64,000 nt of DNA from Suicoccus acidiformans (GCF_003546865.1 NZ_CP023434.1:1178001-1242000), one strand, 5' to 3'. Counted from the stretch's first letter, positions 1 through 8,472 are shown. Notes: generated from the letters alone by a model not told the origin. A program made the numbers and translations.

Positions 1-55
1 CATCTATATAATCACATATCTTACCTTCAGGTATAACTATTACTTTTGATTCCAT
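1..55 (-). CDS. N-terminal fragment of an unidentified protein (cut by window edge)
   Basis: Eighteen codons are visible on the minus strand, beginning MESKVIVIPEGKICDYID. The ATG follows directly on the stop codon of the upstream XRE-like frame, so the two were probably translationally coupled. The PEGKI.D.ID start reminds me of the N-termini of restriction or methylase-associated proteins with an HsdR-like N-terminal domain. Too little is visible to name it. Confidence 0.4.
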   Translation of the reverse strand, partial: MESKVIVIPEGKICDYID

Positions 56-279
56 TTAAAGTTCTCCTTTATTTCTTTGCAATTTAATAAGATCGCCAAC
101 TTCGACATTTAGCGCTATACAAATTCTTGCTAATACGTCAAGATCTATTCGTTTTACTTTATTATTTACATATGAGTTTAATTGACTTCTTTGTAAATTA
201 GCATTTTCTTCAAGCCAATTCTTGCTAATATTTTTTCATTAAGTACTTCATTTAACGTAAATATAATTTCATTGCTCAT
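56..279 (-). pseudogene. Frameshifted small XRE (Cro/CI) HTH regulator
   Basis: The minus strand starts MSNEIIFTLNEVLNEK and then loses frame. In the next frame it continues KNWLEENANLQRSQLNSY followed by VNNKVKRIDLDVLARICIAL. That is the classic helix-turn-helix pattern of a compact Cro/CI-type repressor of about 70 residues. The shift lies near 225-240, in an A-rich run. The downstream start codon touches this stop codon, so regulator and target form one transcription unit. A one-base change would restore the frame; as read it is broken. Confidence 0.6.
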
Positions 280-352
280 TATTGGACCCCTATATAAACA
301 CATATATAATATCAAATAAAATAAGTTTCTACAACTGTACATATAGACAGCT

Positions 353-590
353 CTATAAACTTATATAGCTTGTTTCTTTCTTAATAAAAAGGAATGTATA
401 TCCCATGATTCTTTTGACAATTATTCTGTTTTTTTCTTTTATATAATTAATATCTTCCTTATAAATAACGCCAGTTGTATTAGTCGCTTTTGCAATCTGG
501 TTTATGTTATTCGTTACATTTGAAATCAGCTATTGTAGATCTCTAAATAGTTCTAGGTCTACAACATAAATTTCTTTTTTCTAATACACA
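353..590 (-). pseudogene. Relic of a MobC-like relaxosome accessory protein
   Basis: The minus strand encodes VTNNINQIAKATNTTGVIYK followed by EDINYIKE before a stop at 353-355. The pattern NNINQIA..AN.TG.IY.ED...IK is the conserved C-terminal part of plasmid MobC mobilisation proteins. An upstream stop interrupts the frame after DLELFRDLQ, and no start codon or N-terminal half is recognisable. I read it as decayed debris of a second mobilisation region. No gene lies between 280 and 600 otherwise. Confidence 0.5.
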
Positions 591-604
591 TTCTCTAAAG
601 ATTA

Positions 605-656
605 CATGACGAATCGCTATAAATATTCCAGCTTACGAAATACCTATTCCATTAAT
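605..656 (+). pseudogene. Short internal fragment of an Rpn-family gene
   Basis: About 50 bases match the inside of the Rpn-type pseudogene beginning near 1588 (ATGACGAATCGCTATAAATA, one-base differences after). The last part, CCTATTCCATTAATAT, matches the intact Rpn gene near 25575 instead. The match stops at the small inverted repeats preceding the first large hairpin. It marks a recombination junction between Rpn genes and hairpin modules. Confidence 0.6.
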
Positions 657-695
657 ATAGTGAATACGGTTGACTTGCTCCGCAAGTCATTTGAT

Positions 696-800
696 AAGTA
701 GCATAATTTCAAAAAAGCACAAGGGTAAATACACTAGAATTCGTACGACTAAAGGTCTACGACTTCTACGCCCTTGTGCTTTTTTGAAATCACGCTACTT
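696..800 (+). repeat. Large hairpin element, copy 1
   Basis: A 30-base left arm (696-725, starting AAGTAGCATAATTTC and ending GCACAAGGG) pairs with a right arm (771-800, starting CCCTTGTGC and ending CGCTACTT) around a loop of about 45 bases. It is followed by TTGTTGAAGTAAGCCAGCCA, a string repeated at all three copies. A smaller hairpin (GACTTG/CAAGTC, 672-688) precedes it. The arm sequence differs from copies 2 and 3, yet complementarity is kept. A-C mismatches occur 8 and 10 bases from the stem base. The next start codon lies 47 bases beyond. Possible roles are an ssDNA promoter, a single-strand origin or an RNA leader. Confidence 0.8.
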
Positions 801-846
801 GTTGAAGTAAGCCAGCCAAACTGGTAAATAGAAAGGAAGGATAACA

Positions 847-1182
847 ATGTTTGCTTATTATATGGAAAGACCGAATACCCCTGCTCCAATCATTACTAAA
901 ACAGAAAATTTTATGGTTAAACATCATCTAGAGCATTTGATTCCTACAATTGAAGAACTATGGTATTTTTTAAGAGCTTATAAAGAACCGCCCCACTTTT
1001 TTAATTGTTATGCTTGTTTATTATTTGCTAATTTGGTTAATGGGTTAGTGTTGGAATATGACTTAAAAGAAGAGGATTTTGACTATTATATCAATGGTTT
1101 AGATACGCATTTATATTATCAAGGAGAAGAGGATTTTTTTAATAAGCTTGAAGAAATCATGGTAAAAAAGCAATGTGTTTAA
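847..1182 (+). CDS. Small acidic hypothetical protein (111 aa) behind hairpin copy 1
   Basis: I do not recognise the family. The protein is soluble, rich in aromatic residues and acidic in its C-terminal half (KEEDFDYYINGLDTHLYY, GEEDFF). The GAAAGGAAGG string about six bases upstream is a good ribosome-binding site for this ATG. The gene lies between hairpin copy 1 and a perfect palindromic terminator-like hairpin (1189-1219), so it looks like a self-contained one-gene module. By analogy with leading-region genes of conjugative plasmids it could be an anti-defence protein; that is inference from position and charge only. Confidence 0.7.
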   Translation: MFAYYMERPNTPAPIITKTENFMVKHHLEHLIPTIEELWYFLRAYKEPPHFFNCYACLLFANLVNGLVLEYDLKEEDFDYYINGLDTHLYYQGEEDFFNKLEEIMVKKQCV

Positions 1183-1188
1183 CAATCA

Positions 1189-1219
1189 TTCACTTCTTGC
1201 CACGGTGGCAAGAAGTGAA
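1189..1219 (+). terminator. Perfect palindrome with GCCACGGTGGC core, copy 1
   Basis: TTCACTTCTTGCCAC, a central G, then GTGGCAAGAAGTGAA form a 15-bp stem with almost no loop. It lies directly after the 111-aa gene and before the Rpn pseudogene. The core recurs at 10024-10056 and 32108-32130 with different but self-complementary outer arms. A terminator or a protein-binding palindrome would both fit. Confidence 0.6.
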
Positions 1220-1263
1220 AAATTCATAGAACCATGGTAAAATAATAATTAAGAGGTGACGAC

Positions 1264-2145
1264 ATGGAAATTACACCTACACATGATTTACTGTTTAAGA
1301 AGATTTTTGCGAGTGAATCGAATAAACATATTCTAAAACATTTTGTAGAGGATATTTTAGAGATTCAACTTGAAACACTGCAGATTATGAACCCTTATCA
1401 TATTAGTGAATTTAAGAATATAGATGAGGACAATATTGACTATACAGAAGTTGATATTCTTGCACAAACAGAGGGCGGTTAACGGATCACAATTGAATTA
1501 CAATTAGCTAATCATAAAAGTTTTTTAGAGCGTACCCTGTACTACGCCTGTAAATCCTATATTGATAATTTCAATAATCCTGAACTAATGACGAATCGCT
1601 ATAAATATTCTAGCTTACGGAACACGTATGCCATTAGTATTTTAGGATTTCATCTTTTTGACAATACCTTCCCAACGGTTACCCATTTTGATTTTAAAGA
1701 AAGAGAGACTCATTTCTTGTTAAGTGAAGCGAGGATGCACACGATTGTTCTTTCTTATTTTACATTATCGAATGGCAATTTTAATAATAGACAAGTTGAA
1801 TTTTGGCAAAAATATTTTACAAATCAGGAAATTACAGATGAGATGCCGACTTATATTCAAGAAGCCAAACAATTAGCCCATCAAAATAATTTGAGCAAGG
1901 AGGAATTAGAGATGGCAGAAGCACTATCTAAACGTCAACAGATTCAAATGGCAAGAGAAGAGTTTGTTCGTGATGAGGGAATTGAACAAGGAATTGAACA
2001 AGGAATTGAACTAGGAATCGAACAAGGAAAAGAAGATTTGATTTTCCTTATGTATAAAAAAGGAACTGAATTAACAGAAATTGTTCAATTGACCGATTAT
2101 ACAGAAGAAGAGATTAAAAGGATTTTGAAAAAATATAATCAATAA
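1264..2145 (+). pseudogene. Rpn-family PD-(D/E)XK nuclease, one nonsense codon
   Basis: The reading frame runs 294 codons from METTP-like METTPTHDLLFKKIF-type start (here MEITPTHDLLFKKIF) to KKYNQ. It is interrupted by one TAA at 1480-1482, where the intact relative at 25206 has CAA (Gln). The family signature is clear: HDLLFKKIFASE at the start, the EVDI...IELQLA nuclease core, YYACKSYI, and a C-terminal EQGIEQGIEQGIELGIEQG repeat typical of recombination-promoting nuclease/transposase (Rpn/YhgA) proteins. A GAGGTG site precedes the start. The gene is recently inactivated, because everything after the stop is still open. Confidence 0.85.
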
Positions 2146-2197
2146 GCATTAGCGCCCTACTTCTTTATTGAAGTGAGGGTGTTATTTTATGACAGTT

Positions 2198-2224
2198 AAA
2201 GCAACTCAAAGCGAGTTGCTTTTT
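2198..2224 (+). terminator. Intrinsic terminator after the Rpn pseudogene
   Basis: AAAGCAACTC and GAGTTGCTTT form a stem followed by a T-rich run. The same AGCAAC/GTTGCT stem type follows the other two long Rpn-family frames (9959-9991 and 26080-26112). A second inverted repeat (CCCTACTTC/GAAGTGAGGG) precedes it near 2154-2177. Confidence 0.65.
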
Positions 2225-2408
2225 ATTTTGGCTGTTTGATTTATTCAATTAAAGCATTCTATCTATCTTAGGAAGAATACATTATAAGATTGTTAGCTAT
2301 GCTATATCCTCTTTGTATACTTTTTTATAAAAGCTATACACATTTTTCAACTTTCTATCTTAGGGCTAGTAGTGTGAGATAATTGTTTTTTACGCCGAAT
2401 GTTACAAT

Positions 2409-2960
2409 TCATTTTTTATATCTTATCAAAGTACTTTTACTAATACCTGTCATTTGAGTAACTTCCTTATAAGTATGATTATCAAGCAAAGATAGAGCAT
2501 GTTCTATTTGCTGCTTTGAATATTTACGAGGTCGCCCTTCTTTAAAGTTTGGATTTTGCTTAGCAAGTGCTTTACCCTCTTGAGTTCTCTCCACTATTAG
2601 ATCTCTTTCAAATTCAGCAAAGGCGCTAAATATGGTGAAGATCAGCCTACCTGTAGGCGTATTGTCGATGACTCCCATGTTCAAGACATGAACCGTGACA
2701 CCTTTATCAAAAAGGGTTTTAATCGTTTCTAAAGCCCCTGATGTTGATCTCGCAAATCTGTCTAACTTAGTTATAACGAGTATATCGCCTTGCTCTATTG
2801 TTTCAAGCAGCTTGTTGAATTGTGTTCTTTCGATTTTAGTTCCTGTAAATTTTTCCTGAAATATTTTTTCGCAACCAGCTTGTTCTAATTGATTGAGTTG
2901 CGATTGCAAATCCTGCTGATAGGTACTGACCCTAGCGTAACCATAAATCATCCATTTCAC
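2409..2960 (-). CDS. Serine resolvase/invertase
   Basis: This 183-aa serine recombinase is typical of plasmid or transposon resolvases (Tn3 resolvase/Pin group). The catalytic domain opens IYGYARVST with the nucleophilic Ser. It continues with [13 protein letters not shown] and the [20 protein letters not shown] helix region, and ends with a Hin-type HTH ([20 protein letters not shown]). Length is normal for the family. ATG at 2960 or the internal ATG three codons later are both possible starts. Regularly spaced TGTCATAA-type repeats upstream look like its res site. Its job is probably multimer resolution of the parent plasmid or resolution of a transposon cointegrate. It appears intact. Confidence 0.9.
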   Translation of the reverse strand: MKWMIYGYARVSTYQQDLQSQLNQLEQAGCEKIFQEKFTGTKIERTQFNKLLETIEQGDILVITKLDRFARSTSGALETIKTLFDKGVTVHVLNMGVIDNTPTGRLIFTIFSAFAEFERDLIVERTQEGKALAKQNPNFKEGRPRKYSKQQIEHALSLLDNHTYKEVTQMTGISKSTLIRYKK

Positions 2961-2988
2961 CCCTAATCTGCATGTACTTATGAACCTA

Positions 2989-3063
2989 GGTTATGACACC
3001 CTCATAACTTTGATCATACGCTAGTTGGTTATTGGTGTCAATACTTTGAAGTTATGACACCTT
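2989..3063. promoter_or_regulatory. Probable res site of the adjacent resolvase
   Basis: Three copies of the half-site motif GGTGTCA / TGACACC occur here: GGTTATGACACC at 2989-3000, GGTGTCA at 3034-3040 and GTTATGACACC at 3051-3061. They lie immediately upstream of the resolvase start, where res sites of this family sit. Overlap with the resolvase promoter implies autoregulation. Confidence 0.55.
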
Positions 3064-3326
3064 TTGATAGATGGACGACACTATTATGTTAGGGGATCCG
3101 TAAGAAGTCATGGTTTGTTTTTGTATTGGGTTGGATGATATAAAAAATGGTGATATAATGAATTTATTGAAAAAATTAATTTTTCATTTATTTAGAGATG
3201 AATCAATAGAGGAGCACTTAATATAAGAGAAAAATATATAGGTTTAAGCAAAATTTTATAGACTTGTTAGAAATTTGTTATATCTCCTTGCTATAATAGT
3301 TATGGATTAAGCAAGGAGGTTGTTAT

Positions 3327-3945
3327 ATGACAAATGAAATATTAAAAATAAATGACTTAAATAAGTCTTTCGCCAAAAGAAAGGTTAAAGAAAGGTTATT
3401 AATAAGTTAGATTAAACTGTCAGTCGAGGAGATATATATGGATTTATTGGAGCGAATGGTCAAGGAAAAACGACGACAATCAGAATGATTACGGGGCTAG
3501 TTGTCCCTGATTCAGGTAAAATATTAATCAACGGGAAGTCAGTTTTTAATGAAAAGAAAACTTCATTAAAAAATTTAGGTGCCATGGTCGAAGCTCCTAG
3601 ATTTTATGAAAATCTATCAGGATATGAAAATTTGAAATTAATGGCAAATCTTATTGATAATGTAGGGGAAAAAGAAATACAAAAGTGCTTGAACTCGTTC
3701 ATCTAAGTGACAAACAAAAAGATTAGTTTTCTAATTATTCTATGGGAATGAAGCAAAGACTAGGAATAGCCAATGCCTTACTTGGAAATTCAGATTTGAT
3801 TATTCTTGACGAACCGACAAATGGTCTAGATCCAAATGGAATGGAAGAAATAAATGAACTCATAATTTATCTTGCGAAGACCTTTCAAAAGACTTTTTTA
3901 TATTCTCTCATCTTCTTACGAGATAGAAGGGATATGCAATGCAAG
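3327..3945 (+). pseudogene. Broken ABC transporter ATPase (BcrA/lantibiotic-immunity type)
   Basis: A good AAGGAGGT site precedes ATG 3327 and the start MTNEILKINDLNKSF. Recognisable parts are Walker A (GANGQGKTTT), signature SMGMKQRLGIANALL and Walker B LIILDEPTNGLDP. The frame is lost at least four times: a stop near 3408, a one-base loss near 3680, a stop after SDKQKD near 3735 and another shift near 3915. The sequence then stops matching and PglZ sequence begins. The family (bacitracin or lantibiotic exporters) usually sits beside a permease and a two-component system; only a response-regulator relic (6138-6315) is nearby. Confidence 0.8.
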
Positions 3946-5051
3946 ATAGAAATTGATGATATGGAGGGGGCATCCCCTACCATCACACCCTTTGGAATGG
4001 CTGCACTGCTTCCAAATATTAGGCTCCAAACTGAATTTAGAAATAATAACCTCAAAGTTCTTATTGATGGAGAGTCAACTGATATGCCTAATAGACAAAA
4101 AGTTTTACAAAAGGCTAACAAGAATTCTAGAGTGCTCAAATATGATGATTTAATTCATATGAAGAGGGAAGAGAGAAAAGCTGAAGTAAAAGGTATGGAA
4201 GTTGTTTATATCTATCATGATCAAATAGATGCAGCTGGGCATGCATCAGAGTCTGGAGTTTTTTCTGCCTGTGATAAGACCATTGTTGAAATAAAGAATC
4301 TAGTTAGAATACTTGTGAATGATTTTTCTGCTGCTAATATTATGATTACCTCAGATCATGGCTTTCTCTATACTTATGAAAAGTTTACTGAGGTTGATAA
4401 GATATCTAAAGAAAACTTTGAAGGACTTGTTGAATATGGTAGAAGATATGCAATAATGGATGAATATGCTAATCCAAGTTTCTTGATGCCCATAAAATTT
4501 GTTGATGAAAAATCTGGACTTAAGGGATTTGCACCAAAGTATAATATTCGTACCAAAAAGCATGGTGGAGGAATTAATTTTGTCCATGGGGGATCTCACT
4601 TCAAGAAATGGTTGTTTCATTGATTAGATATAGGCATTTAAGAAATGATAATAAAGAATATCTGAGAAATAGGAATGAATATGATGTAAAACCCATGGAA
4701 CTTAATATTCTTTCCACAGGAAGAAAAATTAGCAATATGATTTTCAACCTATCTTTATATCAGAGTGAAATGCTTTCTGTAAATAGAGAAGCAGCTAATT
4801 TCCTTCTTTACTTTGTTGACGAATATGGAGAAAAAATTTCTGATGAAGTCCGTATTATAGCTGATAAGAATACTGACAATGAACAAGATAGGGTATTTAA
4901 TGTAATATTCAACTTGAAAGCTGGAAAATATGACAATAAAAAGGCTTATAAGCTTGTCATCTATGAAGAGTCAGGTCAAATTCTTCCAAAAAAGATTGAG
5001 TTTGCTATAGATATTCCCTTTGCCACAGGTGAATATGATTTCTTTAGTTAA
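3942..5051 (+). pseudogene. pglZ: 3' remnant of BREX alkaline-phosphatase gene pglZ
   Basis: The segment from IEIDDMEGASPTITPFGMAALLP onward (in two pieces) matches the C-terminal half of BREX type-1 PglZ. Marks are KGMEVVYIYHDQIDAAGH, the metal-binding ITSDHGFLYTY, GRRYAIM, FVHGG, YRHLRND and RKISNMIFNLSLYQ. The N-terminal half is missing and the piece is joined to the ABC-ATPase relic. A one-base loss in a G run near 4588-4592 splits it, so FVHGG is followed by a short wrong-frame tail while the true continuation starts about 4594 and ends with EYDFFS at 5051. No other BREX gene is recognisable here. Confidence 0.8.
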
Positions 5052-5144
5052 TAATTATTATGTACAATCTTGTTTATCTAAATATATAGATTTTAATATT
5101 TACACTTAAAAGCAACTTATGTATGTATTATAAGGGGGGATAAT

Positions 5145-5594
5145 TTGAAATTTGTAGAATACAAAGATAGTGAAGATAAGAAAAAATTATTAGAATTTTT
5201 AGAAAATGCCGAGTGGAAACCAGGTCCTTTGACAGCTCAGACTATAAAAAATGGGAATTATGAAGAAAAATTTGGGGGTGGTGGTCTTTTCTTTTATTTA
5301 GAAGATGATCTTCCACTAGCCTTTGGATCTTTGGTTAAGGAGGACTATATCAAAAAACCAGGACTAAAACCTTGGATTGCTATGATTTATGTCGATCCTA
5401 AATCAAGGGGGAGGAGATTATCAGAAAAGATGACCTTATTTTTAGAGAATAAAGCTAAAGAACTAGCTTATGATAAGGTTTATATTATGACACAACACAA
5501 GGGACTTTATGAAAAATATGGATATGAACTTCAAGAAATAGTATATGGTAATATTCATGGAGAAGATTATTTGTATAAAAAATCCCTTATATAA
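5145..5594 (+). CDS. GNAT-family N-acetyltransferase
   Basis: A 149-aa protein with TTG start behind a GGGGGGA site. The acetyl-CoA binding motif A is visible as IYVDPKSRGRRLSEKM, preceded by a beta strand (WIAMIYV). It ends YGYELQEI, typical of small GNAT enzymes. The substrate is unknown. It stands alone between the pglZ remnant and an IS3 stub, and its AT-rich codon use matches the surrounding accessory DNA. It appears intact, unlike all its neighbours up to 6.6 kb. Confidence 0.8.
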   Translation: MKFVEYKDSEDKKKLLEFLENAEWKPGPLTAQTIKNGNYEEKFGGGGLFFYLEDDLPLAFGSLVKEDYIKKPGLKPWIAMIYVDPKSRGRRLSEKMTLFLENKAKELAYDKVYIMTQHKGLYEKYGYELQEIVYGNIHGEDYLYKKSLI

Positions 5595-5705
5595 ATTATA
5601 GTAATAAGGTGAACTTGAATTGGTGTTCATCTCCTATAAATAATAATATAAACTCGATTAAAGAATTTAAATTTTTTAAACAAAGACCCTTTACGAGATA
5701 AATGA

Positions 5706-5925
5706 ACTGACCTCAAAAAGTTGGACTCAAAACCAACTTAGAGGAGGTCAGTTTTTTCATGACAAAATATAGTACAGAATTTAAGATGAAAATAGTACAA
5801 GAATACTTCAATAAAGAAGGAGGATATTAATATTTAACTGATAAATATGGACTCAGTGATCATTCAGTAGTCAGAAGATGGGTTAATTCATACAAAACAC
5901 AAGGAAAGGACATCATCAAAGACAT
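5706..5925 (+). mobile_element. 5' stub of an IS3-family element
   Basis: The left end TGACCTCAAAAAGTTGGAC is typical of IS150-group IS3 elements. It is followed by an OrfA start (ATG 5759, MTKYSTEFKMKIVQEYFNKE), an in-frame TAA and then YLTDKYGLSDHSVVRRWVNS before the match ends near 5925. The helix-turn-helix is therefore partly preserved, but the rest of OrfA, all of OrfB and the right end are gone. The intact IS at 62.1 kb is a distant relative. Confidence 0.75.
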
Positions 5926-6092
5926 TAAATGTTCTTAATGCATTGTAAACTTGCTCTGCCTTTTCATGGCTCCATTCAGAAGATCTGCAGTAATCTAAGT
6001 CCACAACAATGTAAGAAACACGCTTAATAGTATCTAAGTCGATAATTGCTTTGTTTGTTGTATTATTAAATGAGGGGAACCTCTCAGCAACT
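5919..6092 (-). pseudogene. Unidentified open remnant
   Basis: The minus strand is open for about 58 codons and reads AERFPSFNNTTNKAIIDLD, then TIKRVSYIVVDLDYCRSSEW. It has no start codon and runs into the IS3 stub. The IIDLDTIKRVSYIVVDLD pattern looks like real protein, but I cannot assign a family. It is probably a gene cut by the IS3 insertion and later deletion. Confidence 0.3.
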
Positions 6093-6137
6093 GAAATGTA
6101 AATATTTTTTTGTTATAATATTGAAGGCTATTAAGTT

Positions 6138-6315
6138 CTATAAATTTAACTGTATGCTTTCTACTTTTAATCTTTCTATCAAATACTGACCGTCTTTATC
6201 TGGAAAATTTATGTCCAATAGTGCCACATCCATGTCTACATTCATCTTATAGCTTACTTCGTAAAAAAGATGATGCAATTTCTTTTTATCCTCTATAATC
6301 AAAAACACTCTTCAT
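6138..6315 (-). pseudogene. Response-regulator receiver domain relic
   Basis: The minus strand starts MKSVF and, after a one-base slip, reads LIIEDKKKLHHLFYEVSYKM and DVALLDINFPDKDGQYLIE. This is the start of a receiver domain with the phospho-acceptor Asp in LLDINFPDKDG; the first acidic pair is altered to IIEDKK. It stops at 6138 with no effector domain. Together with the ABC-ATPase relic it may be what is left of an antimicrobial-peptide sensing and export locus. Confidence 0.55.
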
Positions 6316-6476
6316 TTTAATCCTCTCATGTATCAACTTTGAAATCTATTAAACTATTATGTTCTATAGTTTGTATCTATAAGCAATTTAAGACTATAGA
6401 GCAGTAATCACACTTATACTATACCATTCACTTACATTAAAAACAGACCCTTACGGATCTGTGTGCTTTTAAAAAT

Positions 6477-6560
6477 TTATTTTATTTTCTCAAGAAGAAC
6501 CACTGATTCTATATGTGTCGGGCATAAGGGATGAAGTGATCTCGGGATGTTGGATAGGGA
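6477..6560 (-). pseudogene. C-terminal tail resembling a TrmA/RlmD-type RNA methyltransferase
   Basis: The minus strand reads CPTHIESVVLLEKIK and stops. The string HvEsVvLL is the conserved C-terminal tail of RlmD/RumA uracil methyltransferases, whose 3' ends are known integration sites of several Firmicutes ICEs. Nothing upstream matches the rest of the enzyme. It could be a leftover attachment-site fragment, but the match is short. Confidence 0.35.
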
Positions 6561-6633
6561 GTATGGTTGGAAAACACATTTAAATCTTTTTTTTTACAAT
6601 ATCAGTGAACCTCGGACGATCTTTGCAGGACAA

Positions 6634-7047
6634 CTATAATCGATCCACAACCATTTTATGCCCAAAAAATGAACATGAAAGAAAAATAACTATGGATAAA
6701 CCATAATTTGAATTTTGGTCGATTGAAATGGTTTCACTGCTTAGAAACTGACTCTGAGCAATAATATGAGTGACAATTTGAAGATCTCTCAAAACAAGAG
6801 CAATACCAACATAGAATATAGCGTTCATAAGGAAGTAAATCATTATTAAGGTGATTTTTTTATTACTTATAATACCATGTCCTTTATTCAAAATGAAACA
6901 TAAAGCTATGCTTATTACTACAGGTCCTACTATAAATAACATAAACTGTACTATATTTAAATGGTCTTTAGTCATCAAGAAACAGATAAAACTTAAAATG
7001 TTGAGTAGTAATGCTGCTATCATATTTTTTATCATTTGTTTAGACAT
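6634..7047 (-). CDS. Small integral membrane protein, 137 aa
   Basis: Four hydrophobic stretches are visible (near residues 8-26, 34-52, 62-83 and 117-133). I do not recognise a family. The start is set by AGGAGG, which overlaps the last codons of the upstream CPBP gene; that stop and this ATG are one base apart, so translation is coupled. It is the last gene of a four-gene minus-strand operon beginning with the XRE regulator at 8472. Confidence 0.65.
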   Translation of the reverse strand: MSKQMIKNMIAALLLNILSFICFLMTKDHLNIVQFMLFIVGPVVISIALCFILNKGHGIISNKKITLIMIYFLMNAIFYVGIALVLRDLQIVTHIIAQSQFLSSETISIDQNSNYGLSIVIFLSCSFFGHKMVVDRL

Positions 7048-7048
7048 T

Positions 7049-7675
7049 TTACATACCTCCTATCATATTGTTAACAAAGTGTATTAAAATAGGAATTTCT
7101 ATTTTCTTAGTACGATAGTATAAATACCCCATCAACAGAGCTCCAGGGAACCGATTAATCAGATTATCTGTAATGGGACGATTTTGATGAGTTATAAAGG
7201 CAAAAATGAGACTAGAAATAACCACACACCAAAAACCAGATAATCCACCATTTCTTAATTCATGAATCAACATCCCTCTGGCCCATATTTCTTCGCATAT
7301 TGCAATAATAAGGGTCTGAACTCCAAAATATAAAATTTCTATTTTAAAATCACGATACCAATAAATCGTTAAGGTGACTATTACGATCGAAAATATAAAC
7401 ATAATGTAATCTCTACATTTGAAATCTCTTAGACCCATATTCTTTAACGAGATATCCGCATTAGTATTGTGCTTTAGGAAAATATAAGGGACAACTATAA
7501 ACGATATTGGCAATACAAGGGCTGTTTGTACTATTCCATACTCATCGAAAAAATTGCTGACCGGGATGAGTATTAAAGTGAAAATAACCGTTATAATTTG
7601 AGGCAATAGAGTCAGAATAAAAAATCTCGCCACATCTAATTTTTGATCTTTTTCTTCCATAAGTTTGTACTCCAT
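7049..7675 (-). CDS. CPBP-family intramembrane metalloprotease
   Basis: A 208-aa multi-pass membrane protein. It contains the CPBP (Abi/CAAX) motif 1 EEIWARG, motif 2-like FAFITH, and a C-terminal HFVNN that supplies a further putative metal ligand. In lactic acid bacteria such proteins often serve as bacteriocin self-immunity or export proteins. Clustering with an XRE regulator and two small membrane proteins fits a small immunity or stress operon. The substrate is unknown. It appears intact. Confidence 0.85.
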   Translation of the reverse strand: MEYKLMEEKDQKLDVARFFILTLLPQIITVIFTLILIPVSNFFDEYGIVQTALVLPISFIVVPYIFLKHNTNADISLKNMGLRDFKCRDYIMFIFSIVIVTLTIYWYRDFKIEILYFGVQTLIIAICEEIWARGMLIHELRNGGLSGFWCVVISSLIFAFITHQNRPITDNLINRFPGALLMGYLYYRTKKIEIPILIHFVNNMIGGM

Positions 7676-7714
7676 TTTTAACGAATACTAGTAGTAATCA
7701 ATCAATTTTATTTA

Positions 7715-8053
7715 TTAAAACCCAATGTAATAAAATGCCGCGATAATAAGAGGAATAGCTCCGCATAAAAAAATTAACAATGATAATATGGCTTTTTTCT
7801 TGTAATTAGTAAAATCAATTTTCTCATCAATCGTTAATTCTCTGCGCGTATATTTTCGACGTGAGAGTAAATAAGTAAGCAAACCAGCCCCCTTGCCATC
7901 TGATAGAGCAAAAAATCCCCGTAGATTTGGGGACTTCATCCCCCTAGCTTTAGCATCAATAAAAATCATGTGGTAAAGATTATAATTTAACATAATCGCT
8001 CCCATGATAAAAACCGCTCCAGCTATCACCATTGTTATTAGATAAGCATTCAT
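7715..8053 (-). CDS. Two-TM small membrane protein, 112 aa
   Basis: Hydrophobic segments lie near residues 5-27 and 88-110, with a basic loop between them (RRKYTRRELTIDEKIDF). The GGAGGT ribosome site ending 4-5 bases upstream of ATG 8053 is strong. It lies 14 bases after the XRE gene, so it is co-transcribed with it. The family is unknown to me. Confidence 0.65.
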   Translation of the reverse strand: MNAYLITMVIAGAVFIMGAIMLNYNLYHMIFIDAKARGMKSPNLRGFFALSDGKGAGLLTYLLSRRKYTRRELTIDEKIDFTNYKKKAILSLLIFLCGAIPLIIAAFYYIGF

Positions 8054-8067
8054 TATAATGACCTCCT

Positions 8068-8472
8068 TTAAAAACGACTAATTATTTCAAAATATATAAT
8101 TCCCACCATCACGATTGAAATCACAAAGATTATCACTAAAGCAAATTGGAAAGAAATCCAACGGCTCATAAATAAGCTGCATAAAATAGCTACTACGCCT
8201 AATAAAATACTGCGAATTAAAAACTTATTACTTTTGACAACATCCGTACTCTCATTTAAATGACCCATATAATCTTCACTCCCTTTCAATAAGACATCGA
8301 GACTCACCTGGTAAAGATTACTTAAGTGGATAACATTCATGAGATCCGGATAAGTTTTATCATTTTCCCAATTTGAAATGGATTGCCTAGAGACACCAAT
8401 TTCCTCGGCAACTTTTTCTTGAGTTAACCCCGATTGTAAACGTGCTTCCCTCAATAGATGTCCAATCGTCAT
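8068..8472 (-). CDS. XRE-family regulator with C-terminal membrane segments
   Basis: Residues 4-58 form a canonical Cro/CI helix-turn-helix (LLREARLQSGLTQEKVAEEI, then GVSRQSISNWENDKTYPD). Two hydrophobic helices follow near residues 88-104 and 108-128. This HTH-plus-membrane layout is common in Firmicutes regulators that head operons of membrane proteins, as here. It probably controls its own four-gene operon (8472 down to 6634). Intact, with a GGGGAA site upstream. Confidence 0.85.
   Translation of the reverse strand: MTIGHLLREARLQSGLTQEKVAEEIGVSRQSISNWENDKTYPDLMNVIHLSNLYQVSLDVLLKGSEDYMGHLNESTDVVKSNKFLIRSILLGVVAILCSLFMSRWISFQFALVIIFVISIVMVGIIYFEIISRF

Noticed and set aside
672..800. CRISPR repeat or array at the hairpin elements
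   Set aside because: Only single inverted repeats, no regularly spaced direct repeats with unique spacers and no cas genes in the window.
3742..4623. A genuine novel fusion protein of ABC ATPase and phosphatase
   Set aside because: The ATPase part is out of frame just before the junction, upstream parts are broken and the PglZ part is frameshifted, so it is a chance join of two relics.
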